Below, one piece after another: positions 1 through 6,234 of a stretch of DNA of 14,436 bases; within the stretch, counting starts at the first letter, position 1, and every line of letters starts with the position of its first letter. Where the stretch lies: the NCBI GenBank assembly GCA_002345625.1, contig DDWE01000064.1, positions 3,472-17,907 on the forward strand, read 5' to 3'. Under the pieces are notes generated by a model. That model searched no databases. It was not told the origin of the DNA and worked only from the letters and a program-made list of their open reading frames with translations. The position numbers and the translations under genes were made by a program. The stretch comes from Desulfuromonadaceae bacterium UBA2294 (GTDB lineage: Bacteria > Desulfobacterota > Desulfuromonadia > Desulfuromonadales > UBA2294).

Positions 1-117
1 TCGTCCAGTGGTCGGTGCCTCTTCCCCGTCAACGGCAGCACCGCAGGCATTGAGCAGCAGCACCAGCAGGCAGCTGCCACAGAAGACAAGCCATTTTATC
101 TGAATTTTGTTTATCAA
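1..117 (-). CDS. Putative lipoprotein, N-terminal part only (cut by window edge)
   Basis: Only the first 39 codons are in the window. They start with a TTG at 117-115, preceded by GGGAGG at a 6-nt gap, which decides the start. The peptide begins MINKIQIKW, runs through a hydrophobic stretch rich in Leu and Val, and reaches a lipobox-like LLNAC at about residues 21-25. This suggests signal peptidase II cleavage before Cys25 and a lipid-anchored envelope protein. After the cysteine comes GAAVDGEEAPTTGR, an acidic, flexible-looking linker. An ATG in another frame at the same place gives a Cys/Gln/Ala-rich peptide with no signal sequence and was rejected. The mature domain lies outside the window, so the function is unknown. 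Confidence 0.7.
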   Translation of the reverse strand, partial: MINKIQIKWLVFCGSCLLVLLLNACGAAVDGEEAPTTGR

Positions 118-165
118 GCGGGACCTCCCGATCCGGAGTGTTGAAATGCTGTTCGCAAAGAGATA

Positions 166-195
166 ATTATACCGCCTAAGGGAATCAATTGTCTA
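166..195 (-). promoter_or_regulatory. Sigma70-type promoter of the lipoprotein gene
   Basis: Read on the minus strand, TAGACA (195-190) is followed by an 18-nt spacer and a perfect TATAAT (171-166). This places transcription start near 158, about 40 nt before the TTG start at 117. It is back to back with the plus-strand promoter at 230-258. Confidence 0.6.
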
Positions 196-229
196 CCGCT
201 GACCAAGGCAGGAAAAGTGATAACAGGCG

Positions 230-258
230 TTGAGGATATGGCTTCCATCGGTTAGAAT
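230..258 (+). promoter_or_regulatory. Sigma70-type promoter of the Lys-rich protein gene
   Basis: TTGAGG (230-235), a 17-nt spacer and TAGAAT (253-258) give a good housekeeping promoter. It lies about 35 nt upstream of the ATG at 294, and the short leader carries AGGAGG. Transcription would start near 265. Confidence 0.6.
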
Positions 259-293
259 AGTGTCTATTCCCTGTTTCCAGGAGGTTTATTGTT

Positions 294-557
294 ATGTCGA
301 TCAGTGAACGGACCAAAGAGTTGAAGCGCCGGCGGCAACGCCGGAACAAGCGGTTGAAGCTCCAGCGTCAGGAAGAGCAGAAGGCGCAGGGCAAGAAGGT
401 GTCGGTGAGCCGGCCGGCGGCCGCGAAGGTAGCGAAGGAAGAAGAGAAGCCGGTGGTCAAGAAGGCTGCGGCGAAAAAAGCCGAAACGGCCGAAGCAAAG
501 CCGAAGAAAGCACCGGCAAAAAAGCCAGCCGCCAAAAAAGAAGAGGCGGCCGAGTAA
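294..557 (+). CDS. Small Lys/Ala-rich basic protein, histone H1-like tail
   Basis: This is an 87-residue protein with AGGAGG placed 9 nt before the ATG, its own promoter and its own terminator, so it is very likely a real monocistronic gene. Residues 1-32 form a highly basic, probably helical head (ERTKELKRRRQRRNKR) followed by a Gln/Glu stretch. Residues 40-87 are low-complexity and disordered-looking, made of AAAK, KKAAAKK, KKAPAKKP and AAKKEE blocks that resemble eukaryotic histone H1 tails and bacterial H1-like proteins. By my count 21 of 87 residues are Lys and 9 are Arg. There is no signal peptide or membrane segment. Nucleic-acid binding (nucleoid or ribosome association) is inferred from composition alone; I do not recognise a named family with certainty. 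Confidence 0.8.
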   Translation: MSISERTKELKRRRQRRNKRLKLQRQEEQKAQGKKVSVSRPAAAKVAKEEEKPVVKKAAAKKAETAEAKPKKAPAKKPAAKKEEAAE

Positions 558-566
558 AATGGCAGA

Positions 567-600
567 AAACCGGCGGCTGATAAGGCCGCCGGTTTCGTTT
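567..600 (+). terminator. Rho-independent terminator of the Lys-rich protein gene
   Basis: A perfect 11-bp stem, AAACCGGCGGC (567-577) with GCCGCCGGTTT (585-595), encloses a 7-nt loop and is followed by CGTTT. It begins 10 nt after the stop codon. Confidence 0.85.
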
Positions 601-673
601 AAAAGCTAAACAGCTGATTTGAACTCAATGCACCAACCCTCCGGTAATCTCTGCCCAAAAACCATTCTCTGGT

Positions 674-767
674 TTTTCATCTGCGTGCATCCGTTTTTAT
701 CTGCGTTCGAAAAAAGATTAAAGGCTTTTGGCGAACGCAGATAAGAGCAGATCAAGGCGGATAAAAT
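674..767. repeat. Imperfect palindrome with ATCTGCGTTCG arms
   Basis: The left arm core TTATCTGCGTTCG (697-709) is exactly complementary to CGAACGCAGATAA (732-744) across a 22-nt loop. The match continues outward imperfectly, about 27 of 36 positions by my alignment, to about 674 and 767. The words ATCTGCGTTC and GCAGATC recur in the palindrome at 13846-14039, so both look like members of one dispersed repeat class. Confidence 0.65.
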
Positions 768-799
768 CAGGCGGAAGGGCCAAGCCTGAAAAGCAATTT

Positions 800-956
800 T
801 CACGCAACGACGCGACGACGCAACGTATAAGCCTTAAACAAAAGATAGGTCCGCACAAAGGCACAAACAAAGCGCAAAAAGCCCTTTGTCTTTTCTAAAC
901 AGGGGTGCTGTCGTGAAGCCGTTGCCTTATGTTGCGTTCGTTGCGGCGTTGCGTGA
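800..956. repeat. Imperfect palindrome with TCACGCAACG arms
   Basis: The left arm, starting TCACGCAACGACGCGACGAC at 800, pairs with the reverse complement of 926-956, which reads TCACGCAACGCCGCAACGAA. Ten outer positions match perfectly and the rest match with two substitutions and small gaps. The roughly 95-nt interior holds further short A-rich repeats (GCACAAAGGCACAAAC) and an ACAAAG/CTTTGT pair. No open frame or transposase is present. Confidence 0.6.
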
Positions 957-1007
957 TCAAATGCCATTAAAGGTTTTTTCTGGTAACTCGGTGGCTAAAC
1001 GTTTTGT

Positions 1008-1664
1008 TCAGGCAACGCTGACTTGAAGCCGGCCGACCTGCTCGATTTCGGCATTGAGTATGTCACCGCTGACAATCGGACCGACACCGGCCGGGGTGCC
1101 GGTCAGGATAATATCTCCTTCATCGAGGGTGAAGATCGCCGACATCTCGGCGATGATCTGCGGAATTTTGCGCATCATCAGGGCGCTGCTGCCATCTTGA
1201 CGGATCTGGTCATTGACTTTTAAGGTCAGTTGCAGCGCATGTGGATCTGCAACCTTTTCCGCCGGGATAAAATCAGACAGCGGGCAGGCGGTGTCGAACC
1301 CCTTGGCGATCTCCCACGGCAGCCCCTTGGCTTTTTGCCGTGACTGGACGTCACGCAGGGTGAGGTCGATGGCAACACCGTAACCGACGATGTGGTCGAA
1401 GGCGTTCTCCTCAGCGATCTGTTTCCCTTTTTTGCCAATGAGCAGGGCCAGCTCGATCTCATGGTGGCAGTCGCTGGAATAAGGTGGAATGACAATGCGA
1501 CCTCCGTCGGGGATGATGCTGGTCGCCGGTTTGATGAACAGTACCGGTTCCTGTGGTATCTCGTTGCCGAGTTCCTGGATGTGGTCGACGTAGTTGCGGC
1601 CAAGACAGACAATCTTGCCGACTGGCAACCGCAGGTTCTTTCCGTAGAGGTGGACATAATACAT
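1008..1664 (-). CDS. Fumarylacetoacetate hydrolase family protein (FAHD1-like acylpyruvate hydrolase)
   Basis: The product has 218 residues, close to the usual 215-225 of the short FAHD1-type branch. The frame stays open to 1862, but the ATG at 1664 begins the family-typical MYYVHLYG and has AAGGAAG 6 nt upstream; the longer version would run into the rhomboid gene. GKIVCLGRNYVDH (16-28) is the conserved N-terminal motif. HHEIELA (67-73), with Glu69 and Glu71, and Asp100 in AIDLTLRD match the divalent-metal ligands of FAHD1 (Glu71, Glu73, Asp102), and Lys122 lies in the substrate pocket. LTGTPAGVGP (187-196) is the conserved C-terminal loop. Relatives are soluble Mg/Mn enzymes that hydrolyse acylpyruvates or decarboxylate oxaloacetate; the substrate here is unknown. 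The gene is divergent from the rhomboid gene. Confidence 0.9.
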   Translation of the reverse strand: MYYVHLYGKNLRLPVGKIVCLGRNYVDHIQELGNEIPQEPVLFIKPATSIIPDGGRIVIPPYSSDCHHEIELALLIGKKGKQIAEENAFDHIVGYGVAIDLTLRDVQSRQKAKGLPWEIAKGFDTACPLSDFIPAEKVADPHALQLTLKVNDQIRQDGSSALMMRKIPQIIAEMSAIFTLDEGDIILTGTPAGVGPIVSGDILNAEIEQVGRLQVSVA

Positions 1665-1712
1665 GGGCGTCTTCCTTTGTATGGCATCGTAACGGATAAA
1701 AGGGCTGGAGTG

Positions 1713-1741
1713 AAGATAACCAGTTTCCCGGACGAAGGCAA
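1713..1741 (-). promoter_or_regulatory. Possible promoter of the FAH-family gene
   Basis: On the minus strand TTGCCT (1741-1736), a 17-nt spacer and TATCTT (1718-1713) form a moderate sigma70-like match about 50 nt before the ATG at 1664. A TTGACG at 1757-1762 on the plus strand could be the -35 of the divergent rhomboid promoter, but no good -10 follows it. Confidence 0.35.
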
Positions 1742-1833
1742 GTGGCTGTCTCTCGGTTGACGACTGTGCTAGACTTGAAATTGAAAATTCAGTGTCGCGC
1801 TCCGGCTGCCGGCGCGTTCGCGAAAGGTTCTGC

Positions 1834-3012
1834 ATGTTTCTGCCGCTGGGCGACAGGCCCAACCCTCCGGGCGTTTCCTACGTCAATTTTATTCTCATCG
1901 GCCTGAATGTTGCCGTTTTTTTGCTGGTCACTCTGCCGCTGTCGCAGCAGCCGGTCAACCTTTCCGATCCGCTGCTTTATCAGTACCTGCGTGATATCGG
2001 TGTCAGCGCTCAGGTGCCGGTCGACGCCATCGCCCGGCATGTCAGTGCCTACGACCTGATCGTCTATCGCTACGGTTACCGGCCGGCTGCCGGCGGTCTT
2101 CTCAATCTGTTTACGGCCATGTTTCTCCACGCCGGCGGAATGCATCTGGCAGGGAACATGCTGTTTTTGTGGATCTTCGGCGATAATGTCGAATACCGTC
2201 TCGGTCGTCTCGGTTATCTGTTCAGCTATTTGGCAACCGGGATCGCCTCAACCCTGTTCTTTGCCCTGTTTGCTCCCGGGTCATCCGTGCCGATGATCGG
2301 TGCTTCGGGGGCGATCTCAGGTGTGCTCGGTTTTTATTTCCTCTGGTTCAAACGCAATCAGGTCAAGGTGTTTGTCTTCCTCTTTCCTTTTATTATCGGC
2401 ACTTATTTCGTTCCGGCCCGCTTCGTCCTCGGCTTTTATCTACTGATTGAAAACCTTTTCCCCTTCCTGTTCAATGCAGGGAGGGGGAGCGGTGTCGCTT
2501 ACGGAGCGCACATCGGTGGCTTTCTCGCCGGTATGGCACTCGCGGCGCTGGTGTCGGCGGTCCCGCACCGTGAACGGACGGGTCGGGAACGCCAGTCGTC
2601 GGCGGCTGAACCGGACGAAGAAGCGTTGACGCCGGCCCAGGCCATCGCCGGCCGTTTGCGTCTGGGTGATTTTCCGGGGGCGGTCCGCCACTATTTCGCC
2701 CTTGAGGGCCGCGCCGGGCGCCTTCCGTTGCACAGCGATACGCTGCTGGTTCTGGGGGAATACCTGCTCGGGGTAGAGGCCTGGCAGCAGGCGTTGTCGA
2801 TTTTCCGTCGTTTTCTCGCTGAGCGTCCCGCCGATCCCGAAATAGCCCGTGCCTTTCTCGGTGCCGGCAAGGCGATGCTCGGCCTGCCGAGGCAGACCAC
2901 CAGCGCCTACCAGTACTTTCTCTCTGCCGCTGAAACCGCCACCAGCCCTGATCTTGCCGCTGAGGCGCGGCGTTATATCCGACGATTGGAAGGTGAGCGA
3001 CGTGAGGAGTGA
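1834..3012 (+). CDS. Rhomboid-family intramembrane serine protease with TPR-like C-terminal domain
   Basis: The product has 392 residues. I use the ATG at 1834, preceded by AAAGG, because MFLPLGDRPN is the typical start of this rhomboid type; the frame opens earlier at a GTG (1792) without support. TM1 is at about 15-35, followed by a long loop to about 88. HAGGMHLAGNM (99-109) carries the conserved His and Asn residues. GASG (156-159) holds the nucleophile Ser158 and AHIGG (225-229) the catalytic His226, so the protease dyad is intact. Residues 245-265 are a charged linker, and about 267-385 form amphipathic helices resembling TPR repeats (GEYLLGVEAWQQALSIFRRF), probably cytoplasmic. Rhomboids cut membrane-spanning substrates within the bilayer; the target is unknown. 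The last codons (REE-stop) lie in a heptamer tandem repeat. The radical SAM gene follows after 79 nt. Confidence 0.9.
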   Translation: MFLPLGDRPNPPGVSYVNFILIGLNVAVFLLVTLPLSQQPVNLSDPLLYQYLRDIGVSAQVPVDAIARHVSAYDLIVYRYGYRPAAGGLLNLFTAMFLHAGGMHLAGNMLFLWIFGDNVEYRLGRLGYLFSYLATGIASTLFFALFAPGSSVPMIGASGAISGVLGFYFLWFKRNQVKVFVFLFPFIIGTYFVPARFVLGFYLLIENLFPFLFNAGRGSGVAYGAHIGGFLAGMALAALVSAVPHRERTGRERQSSAAEPDEEALTPAQAIAGRLRLGDFPGAVRHYFALEGRAGRLPLHSDTLLVLGEYLLGVEAWQQALSIFRRFLAERPADPEIARAFLGAGKAMLGLPRQTTSAYQYFLSAAETATSPDLAAEARRYIRRLEGERREE

Positions 3013-3025
3013 GGAGTGAGGAGTG
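3002..3025. repeat. GTGAGGA heptamer tandem repeat over the rhomboid stop codon
   Basis: Three exact copies of GTGAGGA (3002-3008, 3009-3015, 3016-3022) are followed by a partial GTG. The rhomboid stop TGA (3010-3012) lies in the second copy, so the last two Glu codons come from the repeat. CCTCAC at 3040-3045 can pair with any copy of GTGAGG and form alternative weak hairpins. Confidence 0.85.
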
Positions 3026-3058
3026 GCCTTTCCGCCTCGCCTCACCCGTTAAATTGCA

Positions 3059-3085
3059 CCTGAACCCTGAACCCTGAACCCTGAG
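3059..3085. repeat. CCTGAAC heptamer tandem repeat before the radical SAM gene
   Basis: Three exact copies of CCTGAAC (3059-3065, 3066-3072, 3073-3079) are followed by CCTGAG. The array ends 6 nt before the ATG at 3092 and occupies the place where a ribosome binding site is expected. Confidence 0.85.
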
Positions 3086-3091
3086 ACACCT

Positions 3092-3979
3092 ATGTCACCG
3101 TTCAATTATGAAGAGCCCCTGTTCCGACCGCCGAGTGAAGCGCGCAGCCTGATCTTTCAGATCACCATCGGTTGTTCGCAAAACAGCTGCACCTTTTGCG
3201 GCATGTACAAGCACAAGCATTTCCGGTTGCGGACGGTGGAGGAAATCCGTGCCGAGATCGCGGCGATTCCCGAGCGCTACCGGGTCGGCATCCGCCGGGT
3301 CTTTCTTGCCGACGGCGATGCTCTGGTCTATCCGCAGTCGGGACTGATCGAAATCCTCAATGCTCTGGCGACGGCGTTCCCGAACCTGAACCGGGTCGGC
3401 AGCTATGCCTCGCCGAACAGTCTGACCACCAAATCAGTGGTTGAGCTGGAACAGTTGCGGCAGCGGAAGTTGCAGATTCTCTACTTCGGGCTGGAGAGCG
3501 GCGACGATGCGACCCTGGCTCTGATTAAAAAGGGGTTTACGGCGGCGACCATGCTCGAGCTCTGCCAGGGTGCCCAGACGGCGGGGGTGAAGCTGTCGGT
3601 GACGGCGGTCCTCGGTCTGGCCGGTCGTGAGCGTAGTCGCGAGCATGCCCTGGCGACGGCAGAGTGGGTGACGACACTGTCGCCGGCCTATTTCTCCCTG
3701 CTGACCATGTTCCGACGCCACAACGATGCTCACTATGCGTCGATTCAGCCGTTGAGCAATGGCGAGATCCTGCTTGAAACGGTGGATATTGTCCGTCACC
3801 TGGCGCCGCAGCGCACCATCCTGCGCTCCAATCACGTCTCTAATCTGCTTGAACTGTCCGGGACCTACCCAAAGGATCGCCAACGGATTATTGACACGGC
3901 GGAGGCTGCTCTGAAAGCGGCGCAGCACGACCCGCGCTGGTGTGCGCTGGTGCCCGATTATGAGGAGGAGGTTTTCTAA
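3092..3979 (+). CDS. Radical SAM protein of unknown substrate
   Basis: The product has 295 residues. The cluster motif GCSQNSCTFCGMY (27-39) puts Cys28, Cys33 and Cys36 in a CX4CX2C spacing, which differs from the classical CX3CX2C, with the aromatic residue before the last Cys retained. FLADGDALVYP, near 72-82, fits the SAM-binding strand region, and YFGLESGDD with the following segment (near 132-145) is typical of the Elp3/MiaB-type radical SAM fold. I see no TRAM, B12-binding, SPASM or second cluster domain, so it is a stand-alone core with a short C-terminal extension. It is presumably a cytosolic 4Fe-4S enzyme that generates a 5'-deoxyadenosyl radical; I cannot name the substrate. No Shine-Dalgarno sequence is visible, but an in-frame stop at 3068 and no other good start codon support the ATG. 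It may be co-transcribed with the rhomboid gene. Confidence 0.85.
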   Translation: MSPFNYEEPLFRPPSEARSLIFQITIGCSQNSCTFCGMYKHKHFRLRTVEEIRAEIAAIPERYRVGIRRVFLADGDALVYPQSGLIEILNALATAFPNLNRVGSYASPNSLTTKSVVELEQLRQRKLQILYFGLESGDDATLALIKKGFTAATMLELCQGAQTAGVKLSVTAVLGLAGRERSREHALATAEWVTTLSPAYFSLLTMFRRHNDAHYASIQPLSNGEILLETVDIVRHLAPQRTILRSNHVSNLLELSGTYPKDRQRIIDTAEAALKAAQHDPRWCALVPDYEEEVF

Positions 3980-4024
3980 AAAAGACAGGTAGCAGGCGCC
4001 AGAGTTTTCGAACATGGTAACCGT

Positions 4025-4056
4025 CCCCCCTGAGTCATTGCAGGGGGGCTTTTGTT
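4025..4056 (+). terminator. Rho-independent terminator of the radical SAM gene
   Basis: CCCCCCTG (4025-4032) pairs with CAGGGGGG (4041-4048) around an 8-nt loop, followed by CTTTTGTT. The T tract touches the stop codon of the convergent GGDEF-EAL gene. Read on the minus strand the hairpin has no downstream T run, so it probably works in one direction. Confidence 0.8.
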
Positions 4057-6124
4057 ACGCGTCTTTGTTGCTGCTGATCTGGGCGAGGTAGGCGGTGATG
4101 CCGGCGGCGGCGGTCGGGCGCAGGAAGTGGAAGCCCTGGATTTCATCGCAGCCGTGCGTCCTGAGGAAATCGCGTTGGGGTGTCGTCTCGACCCCTTCGG
4201 CGACGACCTTCATGCCAAGATTGTGGGCAGTGGCAATAATTGAGCGGATGATGGCGGTATCGCGCGATTCGTTGGTAATCTCGCTGATAAATGTGTGGCC
4301 GATATTGAGGCAGTCGATGTGCAGATGCCGTAACTGGGACAGAGATGAGAAGCCGGAACCGAAGTTATCGAGGGCGATGCTGAGACCGAGCTGCTTGAGG
4401 CGGGTGATGACATCCCGTGCACGCTCGAAATCACTGCGGATGGCGCCTTCGGTGATCTCGGTCTGCAGATATTCGGCCGGTAATCCGGTCTTGTCCAGAA
4501 TCTGGCGGATATTGTCGGCCAAGTCGCTTTGCAGCATCTGGCGGTGGGACAGGTTGACCGAGACGCGCAGTGGCGGGTAGCCGGCGTCCAGCCAGGCCCG
4601 GTTTTGCCGGCAGGCCGTGTGCAGAACCCACTCGCCGATGGGGATAATCAGGCCGGTCTCTTCGGCAATGTCGAGAAAGGCTTCAGGGGTCAGCAGTCCA
4701 TGATTCGGGTGCTGCCAGCGCAGCAGAGCTTCGACGCCGAGGATCATCCCGGTCTGGGTGTCGACCTGATCCTGGTAGACCAGATGGAACTCGTTCCGTT
4801 CCAGGGCGTGCCGCAGGTGGTTCTCCAACTCAACCCGTCGCGCCATGCGTTGGTTCATCTTCTCCGAAAACAGCATATAAGTATTGCGGCCGTGCTCTTT
4901 CGCCTGATACATGGCCAGGTCGGCATTGCGGATCAACGTTTCGGCATCATTGCTGTCGTCGGGGTGGATGCTGATGCCGATGCTGGTCGAGGTGTAGATC
5001 TCCTGTCCCTTAATCCGGAACGGACGTGACAGGGAGTGAATGATCTTCTCGGCCAGGTGTGACACGTCGTCGAGGCGGGCGAGGCTCGGCAGCAGGATGA
5101 TGAATTCGTCGCCACCGATGCGCGCCACGGTGTCGGTCTTACGAATGCAGCCGGTCAGACGGCGACCGACGGCCCGTAGCAGTTCGTCGCCGGCCGAGTG
5201 GCCGAGACTGTCGTTGACCACCTTAAAATGGTCAAGGTCGAGGAACAGCACGGCCAGACATTTCTCATCGCGCTGGGCCCAGTCGAGGGCATGCCGCAGG
5301 CGGTCGTTGAGTAACAGTCGGTTCGGAAGGCCGGTCAGGCTGTCGAAATAGGCGAGTTGATGTGCGGTGTTTTCGGCCTGCTTCAGCTCGGTAATCGGTG
5401 AATGGGCAACGATGGTCTGGCGCCCGCTGCCGCGTCCGGAAAACCGGTGACAGCGGCTGAAGAACCATTGAGTCTCGTCGTCACAGTGCAGGGTGTTTTC
5501 CATGGAAAACTCCTTGCGTTCGCCATGCACCACCGACTCGACACCGCGCAGCAGGTCGAGCCAGGAATCGTTGCCTTTTTTGGCCAGCTCCCGTAAAGCG
5601 GCAAAATAGTCACCGCCTTCACTGTAACGTTTTGATTGCCGGATGTGGTTCCGGACGAATTCCCGCCAGGCGCGGTTGGCGGCCACGATACGTCCTTCGC
5701 GGTTGAGGATGACGACCAGCTCCGACATGGCGTCAATGATGCTGGCAGAGAGACTGGCGAGCAATCCAGGGGCTTCGGACTCTTTCTGGAAAAACTGCAG
5801 GAACATCAGCTTGCCGTCAATCTCTCCAACTGGCAGGTGATGGACCATATAGTTGTCGCCGGTCAGACTTTTATGGCGAATCGCACTGGCACCCTCGGAC
5901 AGGACTTTTCGGGCGGGACAGTTCCGACAGGGTTTTTTGTGCTGGAACAGGAATTTGTGGCAGGCGTCGTTGTCCGGTGTGCCGAAGGTTTTAATAAAAG
6001 CACGGTTGGCAAACTGGATGGAGAGGGTCGCATCGAGCAGGCAGGCTGGCACGGGAAGGTTTTCAAGCATAGGGTGCAGGCTGTCCAGTTGCAAACCCGA
6101 CGTTTTTTGTTGACCTGACGTCAT
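4055..6124 (-). CDS. PAS-PAS-GGDEF-EAL cyclic-di-GMP signalling protein, EAL domain degenerate
   Basis: The product has 689 residues with no signal peptide or membrane span, so it is probably cytoplasmic. PAS 1 (about 13-115) carries Cys55, Cys66 and Cys69 in a C-x10-C-x2-C pattern (PCRNCP). PAS 2 spans about 123-250. The GGDEF domain (about 255-420) has an intact GGDEF at 337-341 and an RxxD inhibitory site at 328-331, so diguanylate cyclase activity with product control is expected. The EAL domain (about 430-680) keeps Glu465, Asn524, Glu556, Asp586 and AEGVET, but the usual DDFGTG reads DNFGSG (Asn587) and LKID reads LNIG (Asn607, Gly609). A metal ligand and the catalytic lysine are therefore replaced, and phosphodiesterase activity is unlikely. 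The start is weakly supported (GGGGG 3 nt before the ATG). It lies downstream of the SLC13 gene with a 110-nt gap. Confidence 0.92.
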   Translation of the reverse strand: MTSGQQKTSGLQLDSLHPMLENLPVPACLLDATLSIQFANRAFIKTFGTPDNDACHKFLFQHKKPCRNCPARKVLSEGASAIRHKSLTGDNYMVHHLPVGEIDGKLMFLQFFQKESEAPGLLASLSASIIDAMSELVVILNREGRIVAANRAWREFVRNHIRQSKRYSEGGDYFAALRELAKKGNDSWLDLLRGVESVVHGERKEFSMENTLHCDDETQWFFSRCHRFSGRGSGRQTIVAHSPITELKQAENTAHQLAYFDSLTGLPNRLLLNDRLRHALDWAQRDEKCLAVLFLDLDHFKVVNDSLGHSAGDELLRAVGRRLTGCIRKTDTVARIGGDEFIILLPSLARLDDVSHLAEKIIHSLSRPFRIKGQEIYTSTSIGISIHPDDSNDAETLIRNADLAMYQAKEHGRNTYMLFSEKMNQRMARRVELENHLRHALERNEFHLVYQDQVDTQTGMILGVEALLRWQHPNHGLLTPEAFLDIAEETGLIIPIGEWVLHTACRQNRAWLDAGYPPLRVSVNLSHRQMLQSDLADNIRQILDKTGLPAEYLQTEITEGAIRSDFERARDVITRLKQLGLSIALDNFGSGFSSLSQLRHLHIDCLNIGHTFISEITNESRDTAIIRSIIATAHNLGMKVVAEGVETTPQRDFLRTHGCDEIQGFHFLRPTAAAGITAYLAQISSNKDA

Positions 6125-6175
6125 GAACCCCCACTGTCACAGCTATGGAATGCGGCTTTTGTCCGAATGCTGGCA

Positions 6176-6181
6176 ATTATA
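6176..6181 (-). promoter_or_regulatory. Perfect -10 box upstream of the GGDEF-EAL gene
   Basis: TATAAT is read on the minus strand at 6181-6176, giving a start near 6168 and a leader of about 45 nt. No good -35 lies at 16-18 nt; the nearest resemblance is TTTAGC at a 19-nt spacer. The gene may therefore be transcribed separately from the upstream permease gene. Confidence 0.45.
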
Positions 6182-6234
6182 CCTGATACGGACAGGAAAA
6201 GCTAAACGTCTACACGGATTAAAGCTTTTATCCC

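Larger units (their letters stand above)
601..1007. other. Gene-free stretch built of repeat-like DNA
   Basis: I find no credible gene here. The one longer open frame (606-803, minus) has no supportive start and runs through the palindrome at 674-767, so it is probably chance. The stretch holds two imperfect palindromes (674-767 and 800-956) and then an AT-richer tail after the hydrolase stop. No clear T-tailed terminator for the minus-strand hydrolase gene is visible; the palindromes could act as mRNA 3'-end structures. Confidence 0.6.

Noticed and set aside
606..803. Minus-strand open frame of 65 codons in the gene-free stretch
   Set aside because: It runs through a palindromic repeat, has no convincing start signals, and its product resembles no family I know.
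600..1007. Riboswitch or CRISPR array in the gene-free stretch
   Set aside because: No c-di-GMP or TPP riboswitch core was recognised, and the repeats are paired palindromes, not evenly spaced direct repeats with unique spacers.
1665..1862. N-terminal extension of the FAH-family protein
   Set aside because: The extension has no family similarity, overlaps the divergent rhomboid gene, and the ATG at 1664 has a proper Shine-Dalgarno.
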